DNA of 64,000 nt from Chaetoceros tenuissimus (lineage: Eukaryota; Bacillariophyta; Thalassiosirophyceae; Chaetocerotales; Chaetocerotaceae): contig BLLK01000075.1 in NCBI GenBank assembly GCA_021927905.1, positions 372,001 to 436,000 of the forward strand, read 5' to 3'. Shown here piece by piece: positions 10,720 to 20,753 of this stretch. The position numbers and the translations under genes are program-made. The first letter of the stretch is position 1, and each line of letters begins with the position of its first letter. The notes beneath the pieces were generated by a model that was not told where the DNA came from, ran no database searches, and worked only from the letters and a program-made list of their open reading frames with translations.

Positions 10720-10905
10720 AATACTAATACCTTTCTAAAAGCTCTTTTTACGCTTGTTTCAAAACTGTAATCGATGAGAGCGCGCAAGCTTTCTGAGTCG
10801 AGAAATTTAGCTTTTTGTCAGACGAGATGGTCATTTTTTCAAATATTTGGTGTTGAATCGCAACCATATTTCTCTCCATAAAATGAGTTGTCGATTCCAA
10901 CAAGT
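10640..10905 (+). repeat. left arm of a 0.26-kb inverted repeat (3' end of DUF1517 gene)
   Basis: Covers the last coding part and 3' flank of the DUF1517 gene. It matches the reverse complement of 11215-11480 over about 260 bases with scattered differences and small gaps. Blocks such as CTTTCTAAAAGCTCTTTTTA and CTTGTTTCAAAACTGTAATC are identical. The loop is about 310 bases. Confidence 0.88.
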
Positions 10906-11214
10906 TACATACTGTTCATTTGAATAGTTTTCGAAAGATTGGTGTATTTACATTAGCTGTAGATTGACTGCAAAATAATCTATTTGAGGGTATAGAAGAC
11001 ATTGTCGATTCATGATTCGAAATTGGCTTCAAATTCACTCGATTTCACAGACCAATGACGGAGATTGTGCCATTGTTGGTACAGTCTGTACGTACGATAA
11101 AGAATCAAAGAAAACCCCTCCAAAGATGCATTCGATAGAAATACTTGCTTTTATTCTATGGTTAAAGTAATTACATATTCATTCACAAAATAACTTCAAG
11201 AATATATTTGTAAC

Positions 11215-11480
11215 TTCTCAGAATCGACAACTCATTTTGTGGCGAGAAATATGGTTGCAATCAAACTGTGACATAACCGAAGTAAGCTATTTTAGAGGGT
11301 ACTTTCTCGACTCAGAAAGCATGCGCGCTCTCGTCGATTACAGTTTTGAAACAAGCGTAAAAAGAGCTTTTAGAAAGGTATTACTTTTTTATTGCGCATC
11401 CATTGGAGCCGAAATTAGCATTTTCACTTTGCAGCAAAAACTCACAAAAATCAGGTATTCTTACACGACTCTGCTGTTAA
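11215..11480 (-). repeat. right arm of inverted repeat, reversed copy of DUF1517 3' end
   Basis: Reverse-oriented partial copy of 10640-10905, still showing decayed coding sequence for the DUF1517 C-terminus on the minus strand. A 99-codon plus-strand frame (about 11321-11620) crosses this arm and ends in an Asp/Trp-rich tail. It reads antisense to the family and is not accepted as a gene. Confidence 0.85.
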
Positions 11481-11705
11481 GGCATCAACCAATAAAGACG
11501 AAGAAGCAAGAAAGGATAGTCAATCTGTGGTTTGACTCGGATGGTGACTACTGGGATGATAATTGGTTTGAAGACGATTTTGATGATAACAAATGGGATG
11601 ATGATGACTTGAATGATTGATATAATGTCATACACAAGAACTCTTTGTGAAAAAGTAGTGCAAATCTCTCATATAGACAAATGTTTTATTCAATGACCAC
11701 CTATA

Positions 11706-13316
11706 TTACTTCGAATCTGTTTCCTCGACGATTCCATCAATAAAATTCACAAATCGTTCCGCATACATATCTGGACTCACGCAACTAATCTCAGACTCTT
11801 GTCCACCAATAGCCTTTCTCATGATAGTTTCACCCCACTTTCTCGTATTGTAGAGCTGCAAAATGTCAATTATTCCGCAAAAGTAAATTTCTTCAGAGTC
11901 CCCATTCTTTGACTCAATTCCAAAATCTTCTCTTAGACTGTATGGAGTATCATGTAACTCTTCCAAGATGGAAGGTTGAATAGAAGATAACGAAGTCTTT
12001 AGCTCGGGTGTTTCATCATCAAAGTAATCTGTTTGGGTCTCTTCTGTAATAACACCTTCGTGATCCGAGTCTGTGTCATCGTCACTTTCTTTCGAAACAG
12101 AATTCAATTCTGCATGATCTTCACTTCCACTGCTACTAGCTGTTGACCATCCGAGTGCACCCTTGGCACCATCCAAAAAGTACTGCCAAGACGAAACCTT
12201 TCCATTCTCAATGTATCTCAACTTTTGTTGTCTCCTCATCGGAGTATTGGTTCGAAAACTACCACTTGCACTTTTATGAAATTCACCCTGATTATTGATG
12301 CACAAATGAACACCCATCAACATGGAATAATCCATAATATTCATTCGAGACAAGAAACCAGTATCTCTCTTTAACTGCTCTAGAAATTCATACTTTTGTT
12401 CTTTGGAAATGTATATCTTACGCTCTTCCTCCAAAAAATCCAAATCTTTATGAACAGTATCTCCCCGTTTCGATTTCCTACCAAGTGTCGATCCCTTGAG
12501 ATCCCAAATTTTATGAATTTCCTTTTCGGTATTGAAAACCGACTTCATAATCACAAAATGTACACTCTTGCCCAAATCCGGTATTTTAACTCTATACATT
12601 CCATAAAAATGCGTCAAGAGGGAATGAGGATTCCCCTGCAAATGAATATAATAATGTGGCAAAATACTCAACAAAAACGCTTTTTCCTCTTGTAACATTG
12701 TCTTGATCATGAATCGTCCATCATGCGAGTAAAAAAAGAATTGACCCGATTTGGCATTACTCACAAATTCTATAAATGTATCATTTCCACAAATGGAATG
12801 TAGGAAACGTTGTTTTTCCACTCCGGAGAAGGATCGAATACGTGAGAATATTTCAGGTGCGTATGATTTGAATTTATACCGATAGGGTATAGATAATGAC
12901 TGAGAAGATATAAAGTAAGTTCCTTTTGGTATTTTGAGTTTTTGAACTTTGGCACATTCTACTTCGAGTGTACTGCTTGTGTTTTGTTCTTGTGTCGAAA
13001 AGGACGATGCACCTCCGACTGATTCACGAATGCCGAGCATCATACCTGCTGCAAGTGCAAAGTTTGTATGATTTGGATCAATCTTTTTACCAGATACGTG
13101 ACGAGTGTTTATATTGTCCATTGGTGCTCCATAGTTTTTGTCATGAATTTCAGAAGGGGAAAGAAGCAGCTTGGAGTCGACTTCTGCAGTTGGAACAATT
13201 TCCAGAGATGTCTGAGTTGCAGAAATGGATAAATGAGAATTCAGAGGCGAGAAGGGAGACTCGCTGCTGTCATTCTCTTCATTTTTGTTGACTTGATTCG
13301 ATTGCTTCGTTGTCAT
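11706..13316 (-). CDS. phosphatidylinositol phosphate kinase (PIP5K/PIP4K type)
   Basis: Single exon, 536 residues from an ATG. Residues 1-75 are a Ser-rich disordered leader. The PIP kinase core begins near HTNFALAAGMMLGIRESVGG (about 83-102). Other landmarks are YAPEIFSRIR, FFFYSHDGRFMIKTM (with the ATP-binding Lys), GNPHSLLTHFYGMYRVK, HFVIMKSVFN, IWDLKGSTLGR, FLSRMNIMDYSMLMGVH (catalytic MDYS(L/M)L) and, at the C-terminus, YFCGIIDILQLYNTRKWGE with SPDMYAERFVNFI. An acidic 100-residue insert (about 345-450) lies between the MDYSML motif and the last block. The enzyme makes PI(4,5)P2 or a related lipid at membranes. There are no MORN repeats or FYVE domain, so this is a short-form enzyme. 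The substrate class was not determined from the activation loop. Confidence 0.9.
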   Translation of the reverse strand: MTTKQSNQVNKNEENDSSESPFSPLNSHLSISATQTSLEIVPTAEVDSKLLLSPSEIHDKNYGAPMDNINTRHVSGKKIDPNHTNFALAAGMMLGIRESVGGASSFSTQEQNTSSTLEVECAKVQKLKIPKGTYFISSQSLSIPYRYKFKSYAPEIFSRIRSFSGVEKQRFLHSICGNDTFIEFVSNAKSGQFFFYSHDGRFMIKTMLQEEKAFLLSILPHYYIHLQGNPHSLLTHFYGMYRVKIPDLGKSVHFVIMKSVFNTEKEIHKIWDLKGSTLGRKSKRGDTVHKDLDFLEEERKIYISKEQKYEFLEQLKRDTGFLSRMNIMDYSMLMGVHLCINNQGEFHKSASGSFRTNTPMRRQQKLRYIENGKVSSWQYFLDGAKGALGWSTASSSGSEDHAELNSVSKESDDDTDSDHEGVITEETQTDYFDDETPELKTSLSSIQPSILEELHDTPYSLREDFGIESKNGDSEEIYFCGIIDILQLYNTRKWGETIMRKAIGGQESEISCVSPDMYAERFVNFIDGIVEETDSK

Positions 13317-14050
13317 GATATTTATCGACAGATGGCTAATAAATAATATCTTTTCCCTAGCTTGAAAGAAAATTGGCCGTTCGTTGCAGAGATTCTTCCT
13401 TTCTCAGTCCTTCGTCTCCTTCTTTGCAGCTGTTAAAAAAGAAGCAAAGATATGATGTGATCAGAGTGTTGTAGTTTATCTTTACAGAGAAGGTACCATA
13501 CCATAGATAAAAGAATGTTGTTCTTGAGATAATAGATGCACACATCTCGGACTCCAACGGTATTTTTGCTGTTTTTTGGAGTCGTGATGGTTATTTTATC
13601 GTTATGGATAGACTTTTGTGAAAAGTCAAGGACATTTCTTGTGTGTTGAAATTATTTCGCATTTCGGGTACCTTACTCTTTGAACTTCATATCATGTAAA
13701 ATGAATTAGATAATACGTAAAAGAATATTTTGCCCTATAAAATGAGAAATCATACTTTGAGAATGAAAATCAGATATTAAAATTAAAAAGCACCGTTGTT
13801 CTCATATTATCCAATTTTAGCTCCATTTTATTCGCGATTAGAGCTATATTGTTAGAAATATCGGACTTTTTCCAAATAATTATTAATTATTTCATTATTT
13901 CATCCAACGGCTGTGCAATTGAAATTCCAATTACTTTTATGATGTTTCTGCAATGGCAGACCGGTTTTGAATAGACACATTTCTCCTTACTTATGGCATT
14001 GTTTCACAAAAGTGAGTAAACAAAAGGCTTGCAGCTACTATACAAATAAA
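13317..14050. other. divergent intergenic region
   Basis: AT-rich spacer between the PIP kinase start and the first SET gene. It contains no convincing frame or structural RNA. An in-frame TTG at 13967 upstream of the SET gene is not taken as its start. Confidence 0.55.
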
Positions 14051-14881
14051 ATGAATACACTATCCAAGAAATCAAGAGGATTCCAAAAACGTAGAGGACG
14101 TCTACACTTTTTTGGATTCTTTGTACTGATTGGTGCTTACCTCATTCATTCAAGTTATCTTTTTCTTTCCTATCTTCTTGATGAAAGAAATATTCATCAC
14201 AACATGCTGAATATTTCCGTCCAAAAGAAAGATCCCATTGTGATTCAAGAGCTTACTCAAGAAACCAAACATTTGACAAATAATGGACTCTGGAAATACC
14301 TCCAATGTGAAGAAATATTTGCATCAGAACGACCGATTCATTCAATAGATACATGGATTCATGCTCGTCGAGTCTATAGACAAATTGTTGGCAATGAGCA
14401 ATCTTCTATAGGGACTGAAGAAGATGATATTGTAGATATAGATGGATTCCAAGTTGCACATGAAGCGAAACAGGCACCTCCCAAGGGTCGAGGTATCTTT
14501 GCAGCTCAAGATATCAAGAAAGGTGAATTAATTTGGTCTACGAAAAAGACAATTCGCTTCTCAGATGGTGACTCATATCGTAAATTCAATCTCAGTGTCG
14601 AACGAGGGTTTGCATGTGATGTATTACAATGGAGCTATGTGCAAAGACTTGAGAATGGTGAACTACGAGTATCGACTGATTTAGATGATGGAGCATTGTG
14701 TAATGGAGGAGGCTCGTCGCATAAGGCCAATATGGGATGTGATAAAGAGATTGCCAAGAACTATAACGGTGGCTGTGTTGAAAACTACTTTGCGTTGACA
14801 AATATCAAGGAAGGTGATGAATTGCTTTGTGCGTATGGATCCTTTGCGGTATCTGGAGGATGGAAGGAGTTTACTTTGTAG
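14051..14881 (+). CDS. membrane-anchored SET-domain-like protein, copy 1
   Basis: 276 residues from the ATG at 14051. The first 18 residues are basic; a hydrophobic segment follows at about 20-45 (FFGFFVLIGAYLIHSSYLFLSYLL), giving a type II or signal-anchor topology. The C-terminal 150 residues have the order of a SET domain: KGRGIFAAQDIKKGELIW, a central region, DGALCNGG.....NMGCDK in the place of the NHS..PN motif, then NYFALTNIKEGDELLCAYGSF. SET domains use S-adenosylmethionine to methylate lysine, but the catalytic NHS-type motif is not conserved here, so activity is uncertain. It is a tandem paralogue of 15391-16281. Similarity covers the region from VIQELT to the C-terminus, while the anchors differ. 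Confidence 0.72.
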   Translation: MNTLSKKSRGFQKRRGRLHFFGFFVLIGAYLIHSSYLFLSYLLDERNIHHNMLNISVQKKDPIVIQELTQETKHLTNNGLWKYLQCEEIFASERPIHSIDTWIHARRVYRQIVGNEQSSIGTEEDDIVDIDGFQVAHEAKQAPPKGRGIFAAQDIKKGELIWSTKKTIRFSDGDSYRKFNLSVERGFACDVLQWSYVQRLENGELRVSTDLDDGALCNGGGSSHKANMGCDKEIAKNYNGGCVENYFALTNIKEGDELLCAYGSFAVSGGWKEFTL

Positions 14882-15390
14882 AGCAGACAGTATGATCAAT
14901 GGGGGCCCATAATATTTGCCAAATACAAAATAAAAATGAAAAAATTGCATAACATTTCAGTTCTAACTTCTTGCGGCTTTATTACTTGTAACAATATCTA
15001 TTATCTATCGATAACGGACAATACGAAGCTATGTTCGCTTTGATTTCATATTTGAAATGCACTTTAAACATCTTGAAAAACTATCCTATTTGACGCAAAG
15101 AATGAATAAATCAAATTGAAATTCAAGTTTTCCATTCTGTATGACAAGCTGCTCATCATTTATTTCCTTTTTTAATTACGAGTATTCTAAAAAAGTAATT
15201 TTATCGATGAAGTTTCAATAACAAGATTAGCTCAATCATGAACTTGGTACAGATTTTGATGAGAAGAAGAATGTCCATGTCGTTCATGTCGTTACAATTC
15301 CATCGAAATTTCTAACGGGACATTCTGTTATTAATTTGTAAATAAATTACAATATTAATAGCAGCCATACTCCAAAGAAAAGGATCTACT
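14882..15390. other. spacer between tandem SET genes
   Basis: About 510 AT-rich bases with the 3' region of copy 1 and the promoter of copy 2. No other feature was seen. Confidence 0.55.
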
Positions 15391-16281
15391 ATGTATAGAA
15401 GTTCTACAAGAAGAAAGACGTCTTTCCACAGGCTTTACACTGTGGTACTATGTGGTATCATGGGTCTGATGCTACTACTACAAGCCGTTATGTTTGGAGG
15501 ATCATCTCCTGAGGACCTCAGTAAACTTCTACTGCATTCTTCTGCAACCACCAATCTTATGGAAGAAACCAAGGAACATCGTAGTAAGATTGGGAACGAA
15601 GTTGTTGACAAGAAACCAGAAGCTTTGCCGAAAGAACCCATTGTTATTCAAGAGCTTACTGAAAAAACAAAAAAATTAAAGCATGGTGGACTTTGGAATC
15701 ACCTGAAATGTGATGAGATCTATTCCTCAGAACGTCCTATACATCCTTTAGAAGCATGGATTCATGCTCGTGTAGTCTACAGACAGATTGTAGGCAATGA
15801 TCAATCCTCCATTGGTACAGAAGAGGATGATAATGTACCACATGGTTTCGTAGTTGCACATGAAGCAAAACAGTCGCCTCCAAAGGGCAGAGGTATCTTT
15901 GCAGCTCAAGATATCAAAAAGGGTGAATTGATTTGGTCTACGAAAAAGACAGCTCGTTTCGCAGATGGAGATTCGTTTCGCAAATTCATTCTTAGTCTTG
16001 ATCGACACTTTGCATGCGATGCACTAGAATGGAGCTATGTGCAAAAACTTGAAAATGGTGAACTGAGAATTTCAACTGACTTGGATGAAGGAGCTTTGTG
16101 TAATGACAACGACGAAGAAAACGATGCCAATAAGGGATGTGACAAAGCTGCTGCCAAGAATCATGAAGGTGGTTGCACAAACAACTATTTTGCATTGCGT
16201 GACATTAAAGCTGGTGATGAGTTTGTTTGCTCCTATGGATCTTTTGTAGTTGGTAATGGCTGGAAAAAGTTCACACTCTAG
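15391..16281 (+). CDS. membrane-anchored SET-domain-like protein, copy 2
   Basis: 296 residues from an ATG. A basic N-terminus (YRSSTRRKTSFHR) precedes a hydrophobic anchor at about residues 15-35 (LYTVVLCGIMGLMLLLQAVMF). A short stalk leads to the part shared with copy 1: PIVIQELTEKTKKL, LEAWIHARVVYRQIVGN, SPPKGRGIFAAQDIKKGELIW, FACDALEWSYVQKLENGEL and NYFALRDIKAGDEFVCSYGSF. As in copy 1, the expected NHS motif is replaced by ALCNDNDEE. Tandem duplication in the same direction is clear. The high conservation of the domain beside quite different anchors suggests both are functional. Methyltransferase activity is inferred only from the fold. Confidence 0.74.
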   Translation: MYRSSTRRKTSFHRLYTVVLCGIMGLMLLLQAVMFGGSSPEDLSKLLLHSSATTNLMEETKEHRSKIGNEVVDKKPEALPKEPIVIQELTEKTKKLKHGGLWNHLKCDEIYSSERPIHPLEAWIHARVVYRQIVGNDQSSIGTEEDDNVPHGFVVAHEAKQSPPKGRGIFAAQDIKKGELIWSTKKTARFADGDSFRKFILSLDRHFACDALEWSYVQKLENGELRISTDLDEGALCNDNDEENDANKGCDKAAAKNHEGGCTNNYFALRDIKAGDEFVCSYGSFVVGNGWKKFTL

Positions 16282-16586
16282 CTATTGTTCCAATCTATGT
16301 AAAAGGTATGAAGATATTCTTGGTTTGAGTTATGACTGTATTTGCAACATTTGCAATTCCTACATTGTTTGTTCCTTTGTAATCTATGCACTTAATAATT
16401 TACATAAACCTACACTTTATATATTTTTCTTTTAGTTTCAATACTTTAACATGCTCTATACAAATCAAAAAGCAATGTTTCATTGTGACTATGTTTTTAT
16501 ACTTTTCCTCTAATGAATTCATAATAACTCACTTCATACCGAGCTCATTACACTGACATCGTCAATCCAACTATATCCATGTTTCT

Positions 16587-17990
16587 TTACACACTCTCAG
16601 CATGTTGCATAGAAACATTTCTCAGCATTCCAATGTCTGCAGAATTATCCAACTCCTCTTCAACTGTCCCATTTCGAAATCTTTTGATATCATTCAAAGT
16701 TTCATTTGGAACAGTACTACTCCAGAAAGCATCTCGAAATCCCATTGGAGTATTGAGAGTCCGAATAACGGGTGGCCGAAACTCTGTATAATCCAAAGGA
16801 ATTTCCCCTTCCCCCGAAGAGGAATCTCCACCATTACCACTATAAGAAGCATTTTCAATCCTTCCCGGCAAGTATTCCTTATAGGTAAACGTAAAAGAAT
16901 GCGCAATGGCAAAACAAAACATTTCCACACAAATCAAGTAATCTTGCAACCCATTGGCAACATCATGAACATCCCAACTCCCAATTTCACCAATAATCCC
17001 ATAACTTTTCAAAACCGCAATCGCTACACCCTGCCACCATGTAAAAAACACCACACCCTTGATACACATGAATTTTCCAAGTGGTTTCCAATCTGGATTG
17101 GCAAGATTACTATGTGTCGCATGATAAAACTTGACTAGACAATACAAGGCCCACATTTGCGAAACATTAATCATCATTGCCAAATAGACGTATGAAGATG
17201 TAAAACTCATGTTCCCCTCTTGAATCACTCCCATGGGTTCTAAAACAGCTGTCAAGATGGATCCAATGCATTTGCAAATGACATATTGTAATACACCCCA
17301 TTTACACTGCATCATGAATTCAAACCCCATTTCCCAATCTTTCATTATATATTTCAAGGGAAACAAGTGTCTTCCGTAATGTCCATCCTTTTCTTGTAAC
17401 AAAACAGTTAAAGCATCTTCACCACCTAATAACTCCATTAGAAAATATAAAAAGGATTGAATGACATAGGCTTCATACAAATCTCTCAAAGTATCAATAT
17501 AAATTCTAGCAGTGTGGAATCTAAGTGATAGCCATGATTGAATACTGTAGAGAGGTACCATCCATAATATCCTCACTACATATTTTTGTACATCTGGCAT
17601 GTACCAATGTGTCAAATGGCTATGAATGAGTTTTAAACTTACGACAAGAGTCACGAATACAAAAGCACCTGCTGAATAAAATGCAGCAAAATCAGGTCGT
17701 GTTTGATCGTAGTGTATCGCCTGGTAAGTAATGTATGGTATCAAAATAAGAAAGGCGAGTGTGGAAGTGATGGCGAGTAGATTGCCGAGAAATTTCATGA
17801 GTTTGTTGGAAAAGTTTGTTCGGGTTGTTCGTCTTGGTGAAAAGGGTGTCGTTGGAGGGGGAGGAGAGGATCCTAGTATTCCGGATGGACTGAATAGATC
17901 TGATTGTAAGAGAGGATCATTGAGAGACTCATTATTATTTCTTGAAGAAGAGGGAGATTCTCGATGAAGAAAACTTTGAAATAGTTTCAT
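16587..17990 (-). CDS. TMEM184/organic solute transporter alpha (DUF300) membrane protein
   Basis: 467 residues from the ATG at 17990; a longer frame starts at a TTG and is not used. After a Ser/Pro-rich cytosolic leader come about seven hydrophobic segments, starting with LLAITSTLAFLILIPYITYQ. The family core includes YIDTLRDLYEAYVIQSFLYFLMELLGGE, QCKWGVLQYVICKCIGSILT, YVYLAMMINVSQMWALYCLVKFY, FMCIKGVVFFTWWQGVAIAVL and DYLICVEMFCFAIAHSFTFTYKEY. All are typical of the DUF300/Solute_trans_a family (TMEM184, LAZ1, OST-alpha). Roles suggested for this family are in vacuolar or endosomal membranes and solute export. The C-terminal tail is hydrophilic. The gene converges on the second SET gene. 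Confidence 0.88.
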   Translation of the reverse strand: MKLFQSFLHRESPSSSRNNNESLNDPLLQSDLFSPSGILGSSPPPPTTPFSPRRTTRTNFSNKLMKFLGNLLAITSTLAFLILIPYITYQAIHYDQTRPDFAAFYSAGAFVFVTLVVSLKLIHSHLTHWYMPDVQKYVVRILWMVPLYSIQSWLSLRFHTARIYIDTLRDLYEAYVIQSFLYFLMELLGGEDALTVLLQEKDGHYGRHLFPLKYIMKDWEMGFEFMMQCKWGVLQYVICKCIGSILTAVLEPMGVIQEGNMSFTSSYVYLAMMINVSQMWALYCLVKFYHATHSNLANPDWKPLGKFMCIKGVVFFTWWQGVAIAVLKSYGIIGEIGSWDVHDVANGLQDYLICVEMFCFAIAHSFTFTYKEYLPGRIENASYSGNGGDSSSGEGEIPLDYTEFRPPVIRTLNTPMGFRDAFWSSTVPNETLNDIKRFRNGTVEEELDNSADIGMLRNVSMQHAESV

Positions 17991-18613
17991 AGTTGTGGGT
18001 GTGTTCTTGGTGATTCTGTAGCTACTTGATATAGTACAAGAAGAGATGAACGAAGGGTGAAATGCGTCTCTATTCAAATTGATGGAAGTAGTAGCTAGCT
18101 TTGATGCTTAGAATTATAGCAACATGAGAATTAGATTGATGATGTGAATGATGAATGAAGCGATGAAGCGATATGTGAGAACATTCCAAAGAAATAGTTT
18201 AGTAAGTAATCAGTAAATGGCTACGTGGCTAGAACCTACGAGTTACATCGTCAATTTTGCTTTTCTAATCAAGAAATAAACCTTTACATAGACTACCTTA
18301 ACAATTTTGAATAAACATACAAAATAGATATAAGCAATGATTTTGAAAATGAATTTATCCATGTCTTGGGGTTCAAGAAGTCACATCTCATTGCCAAATA
18401 AAAAGAGAACGAGAAAAGTACAGTTACTTGAAATAACCGCCATGTTTACAAACATGGAAAGAGGAGGAGGAAGGAGGAACCGCGAACCGCTCCTAGACAC
18501 ATGTATATATTCATTACAATAGCTAGATACAAATGGTTATGGCACATTTGATTCATAAATTGAATAGATACTTCTCCACCAAACAAGCCAAGTGAACTGC
18601 TGAAAGAAGCTAG
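17991..18613. other. divergent intergenic region
   Basis: About 620 bases between the TMEM184 start and the LRR gene start. A purine-rich stretch (GGAGGAGGAAGGAGGAAC) lies at 18463. No gene was recognised. Confidence 0.5.
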
Positions 18614-19420
18614 ATGAGGGTTCAGACGGAGGAGTGGCGGCGGTTCATTCCAGGAGTACGAATGTACAAAGGCAAGATGACACTCTTTTACAACGGAGAG
18701 ATTCTTTGGGAAGGATATATTTATAGTGGTAAACCTCTTGTGTATGATGAAGAAGAGAGACACTCGTGGGAAGTCATTATCGTACTACCAGGAGTGGAAG
18801 AGATTCCCCACGGTACTTTCAATGATTGTTGTAATGTCGAGACAGTCATCATGTCAGATACTGTACGAAGAATTGAACACCGGGCTTTTCAGCTATGCAG
18901 TAGTCTCATGTTTGTCAAACTCTCAACTAATCTCGAATACATCGGAGGGTGGGCATTCTATTTCTGTGATTCTTTGACTTCTATCTTTATTCCGCCATCT
19001 TGTGGATATATTGATAATTATGCATTTAAAGGATGTGAAAGTTTAACAATGCTGGGATTGCCTCAGCATGTACAATTGAACCAAGGTCTTTTCAAAGGCA
19101 CAGCGTTGATAAAGAAATCTCCAATTGAAGTTGATGAAGATGGTGAATATGACGAGGACGATGAGGATACGGTAATTCAATGGATCAAGTCCATCAACAA
19201 TGGAGAAGCATACGCTCTTCACCGTGCTTCTGCTTCCTACGATCCCTTGTCTGAAATTATTCATGCTCTAGTAAAGCGACATGGCATCAAAGTGATGAGA
19301 ATGCCGAACACAATTGGAATCACTCCTTCCCAATATTTAGAAGCAAACACGTTTGTTGATATATCGGAGAAAGATATTATCAATAGGTATATTTTAGATA
19401 TGATGGGAGAGACTGTATAA
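18614..19420 (+). CDS. BspA-like (LRR_5) leucine-rich-repeat protein 1
   Basis: 268 residues from an ATG. It opens with the paralogue signature RVQTEEWRRFIPGVRMYKG, then LFYNGE. It continues with four to five LRR_5 units of about 23 residues (for example IPHGTFNDCCNVETVIMS, IEHRAFQLCSSLMFVKLS, IGGWAFYFCDSLTSIFIP). An acidic linker (about 172-184) leads to a C-terminal module, ALHRASASYDPLSEIIHALVK through YILDMMGETV. There is no signal peptide or membrane segment, so it is probably cytosolic. Two more members lie at 35867-36673 and 43204-43956. BspA-like repeats are expanded in protists and mostly uncharacterised; the role is unknown. Confidence 0.82.
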   Translation: MRVQTEEWRRFIPGVRMYKGKMTLFYNGEILWEGYIYSGKPLVYDEEERHSWEVIIVLPGVEEIPHGTFNDCCNVETVIMSDTVRRIEHRAFQLCSSLMFVKLSTNLEYIGGWAFYFCDSLTSIFIPPSCGYIDNYAFKGCESLTMLGLPQHVQLNQGLFKGTALIKKSPIEVDEDGEYDEDDEDTVIQWIKSINNGEAYALHRASASYDPLSEIIHALVKRHGIKVMRMPNTIGITPSQYLEANTFVDISEKDIINRYILDMMGETV

Positions 19421-19611
19421 ATTGAGATAAAGAAAATAATATCACTTTCACAGTATAACTTTGTGTTGCTATTTTATGGAACAATATTACTTGAACTCGA
19501 TACGCAACAATGTTTGTTCTTTTTTATTTCAAAATTGTACTGCACTGGTGACAAAAGTCCAATCAAATCCCCTTGGACGAGGGGACCTTCGTCCAATTAT
19601 AATGGCCAATG

Positions 19612-20299
19612 TTACTGAGAATGGTCTAGACAGGACTGGTAGTCACCCATTATGTTTTTCCAATCCTCAGTCTGATTGATGAAGTAAGGTGGATTGGATT
19701 CGTTAGGATAATTTTGCGAGCCATCTGGTCTTGTAGCTGGGTAAAATCTAACTTCAGTAACCCTTCCAATAAGAGTCATACCAGCCTGCTGGGTGAACAT
19801 GAGAGGTCACAATAACGGTCTCATGATTGAGCTCGATACTCGAACCTTTGATTTTAACACGTGGCCCAACTTGTCCGATATCACAGATTTCCTTAAATTT
19901 ATGAAATTCTTCTTTTCCATTGAATTCCTCATAATGGATAATGCGTTGACCAAGATATGCTGCGGTTCCACCACCCCAGAATTTACCAAAGTCCATATTA
20001 CGTCTGAAGTAGCGAGCACCTTCAGACTCATTGTCTTGCCTATCCCAGTCTATGGCTGCAGTTGTTTTACCGGTAGAAGGAGCACCGTAGATTAAGATGA
20101 CATTTTGAATGGTTCTACGAGGAGCACTTGCAGAGCGTGACTTGTGATACTTGCGACCCCAGGAGCAAGCAGCTAACAAATATTTAGATTCATTGTTCTC
20201 GTGCAAAATCTGTGCCCAAGTCCAATCTGTAGGTTTGGAGTTGATCCAGTCGACTCTTCTTCTTACGCTAGTGCGGTCACCTTTATAATTTTGTTCCAT
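19612..20299 (-). pseudogene. endogenous CRESS-DNA virus Rep fossil (bacilladnavirus-like), helicase part
   Basis: The minus strand shows the superfamily 3 helicase half of a rolling-circle replication protein. The parts are a Walker A segment GAPSTGKTTAA (about 20057-20090), a Walker B segment IIHYEEFNG (about 19920-19945) and a motif C region VIVTSHVHPAGW (about 19785-19815), followed by an EVRFYP-type C-terminal part. No complete nickase domain was recognised. The order and style match eukaryotic CRESS-DNA virus Reps. Bacilladnaviruses are the obvious comparison, because that family infects Chaetoceros. The copy is broken, with at least one break. No capsid gene was seen beside it. The motifs are still readable, so the age is moderate rather than ancient. 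Integration in nuclear DNA is shown by the host genes on both sides. Confidence 0.75.
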
Positions 20300-20753
20300 T
20301 GCACAGTCAAGATCTGAAACACAGGAAAGCTCTTCAGTAAGATAAATAGTAGTTGGGACACTGTTTTGTTGGCTCCTTTTTTTATGAGAACGTAATTGTG
20401 TAGAGTGAATAGGTCAAGGATTCGAGTGTGGATCCATGATCTATTGAAAAAAAATGCCGCCAAAAACAATGGCGCCATTTTATCACAGCCGTTAAAATAT
20501 GATAACCGTAGATGAAAGCAAAAATATGCAAGCAGATAAAAATCAAATTAGACTACTCTACCCATTTTAGATGTTGAAAAGAATAATTCCTTAGTTGCAG
20601 ATGTTGTTACTGATATATTAAGTTAGATTTGTTAGTATTTCAAACTTGTTGTGTATGATAACGGCTCTTTACTCACTACACACGCATTCCAAATTCTCTG
20701 TCAACTAATATTTGAAGACATTTTGAAAGATTGCGAGTATATGGTAAAGAATC
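20300..20753. other. spacer between Rep fossil and DUF6824 gene
   Basis: About 450 AT-rich bases. The part next to the fossil may be decayed viral sequence, but nothing can be assigned. Confidence 0.4.

Noticed and set aside
11321-11620. Plus-strand frame ending in an Asp/Trp-rich tail
   Set aside because: Its first half is antisense to the duplicated DUF1517 end, and no motif supports it.
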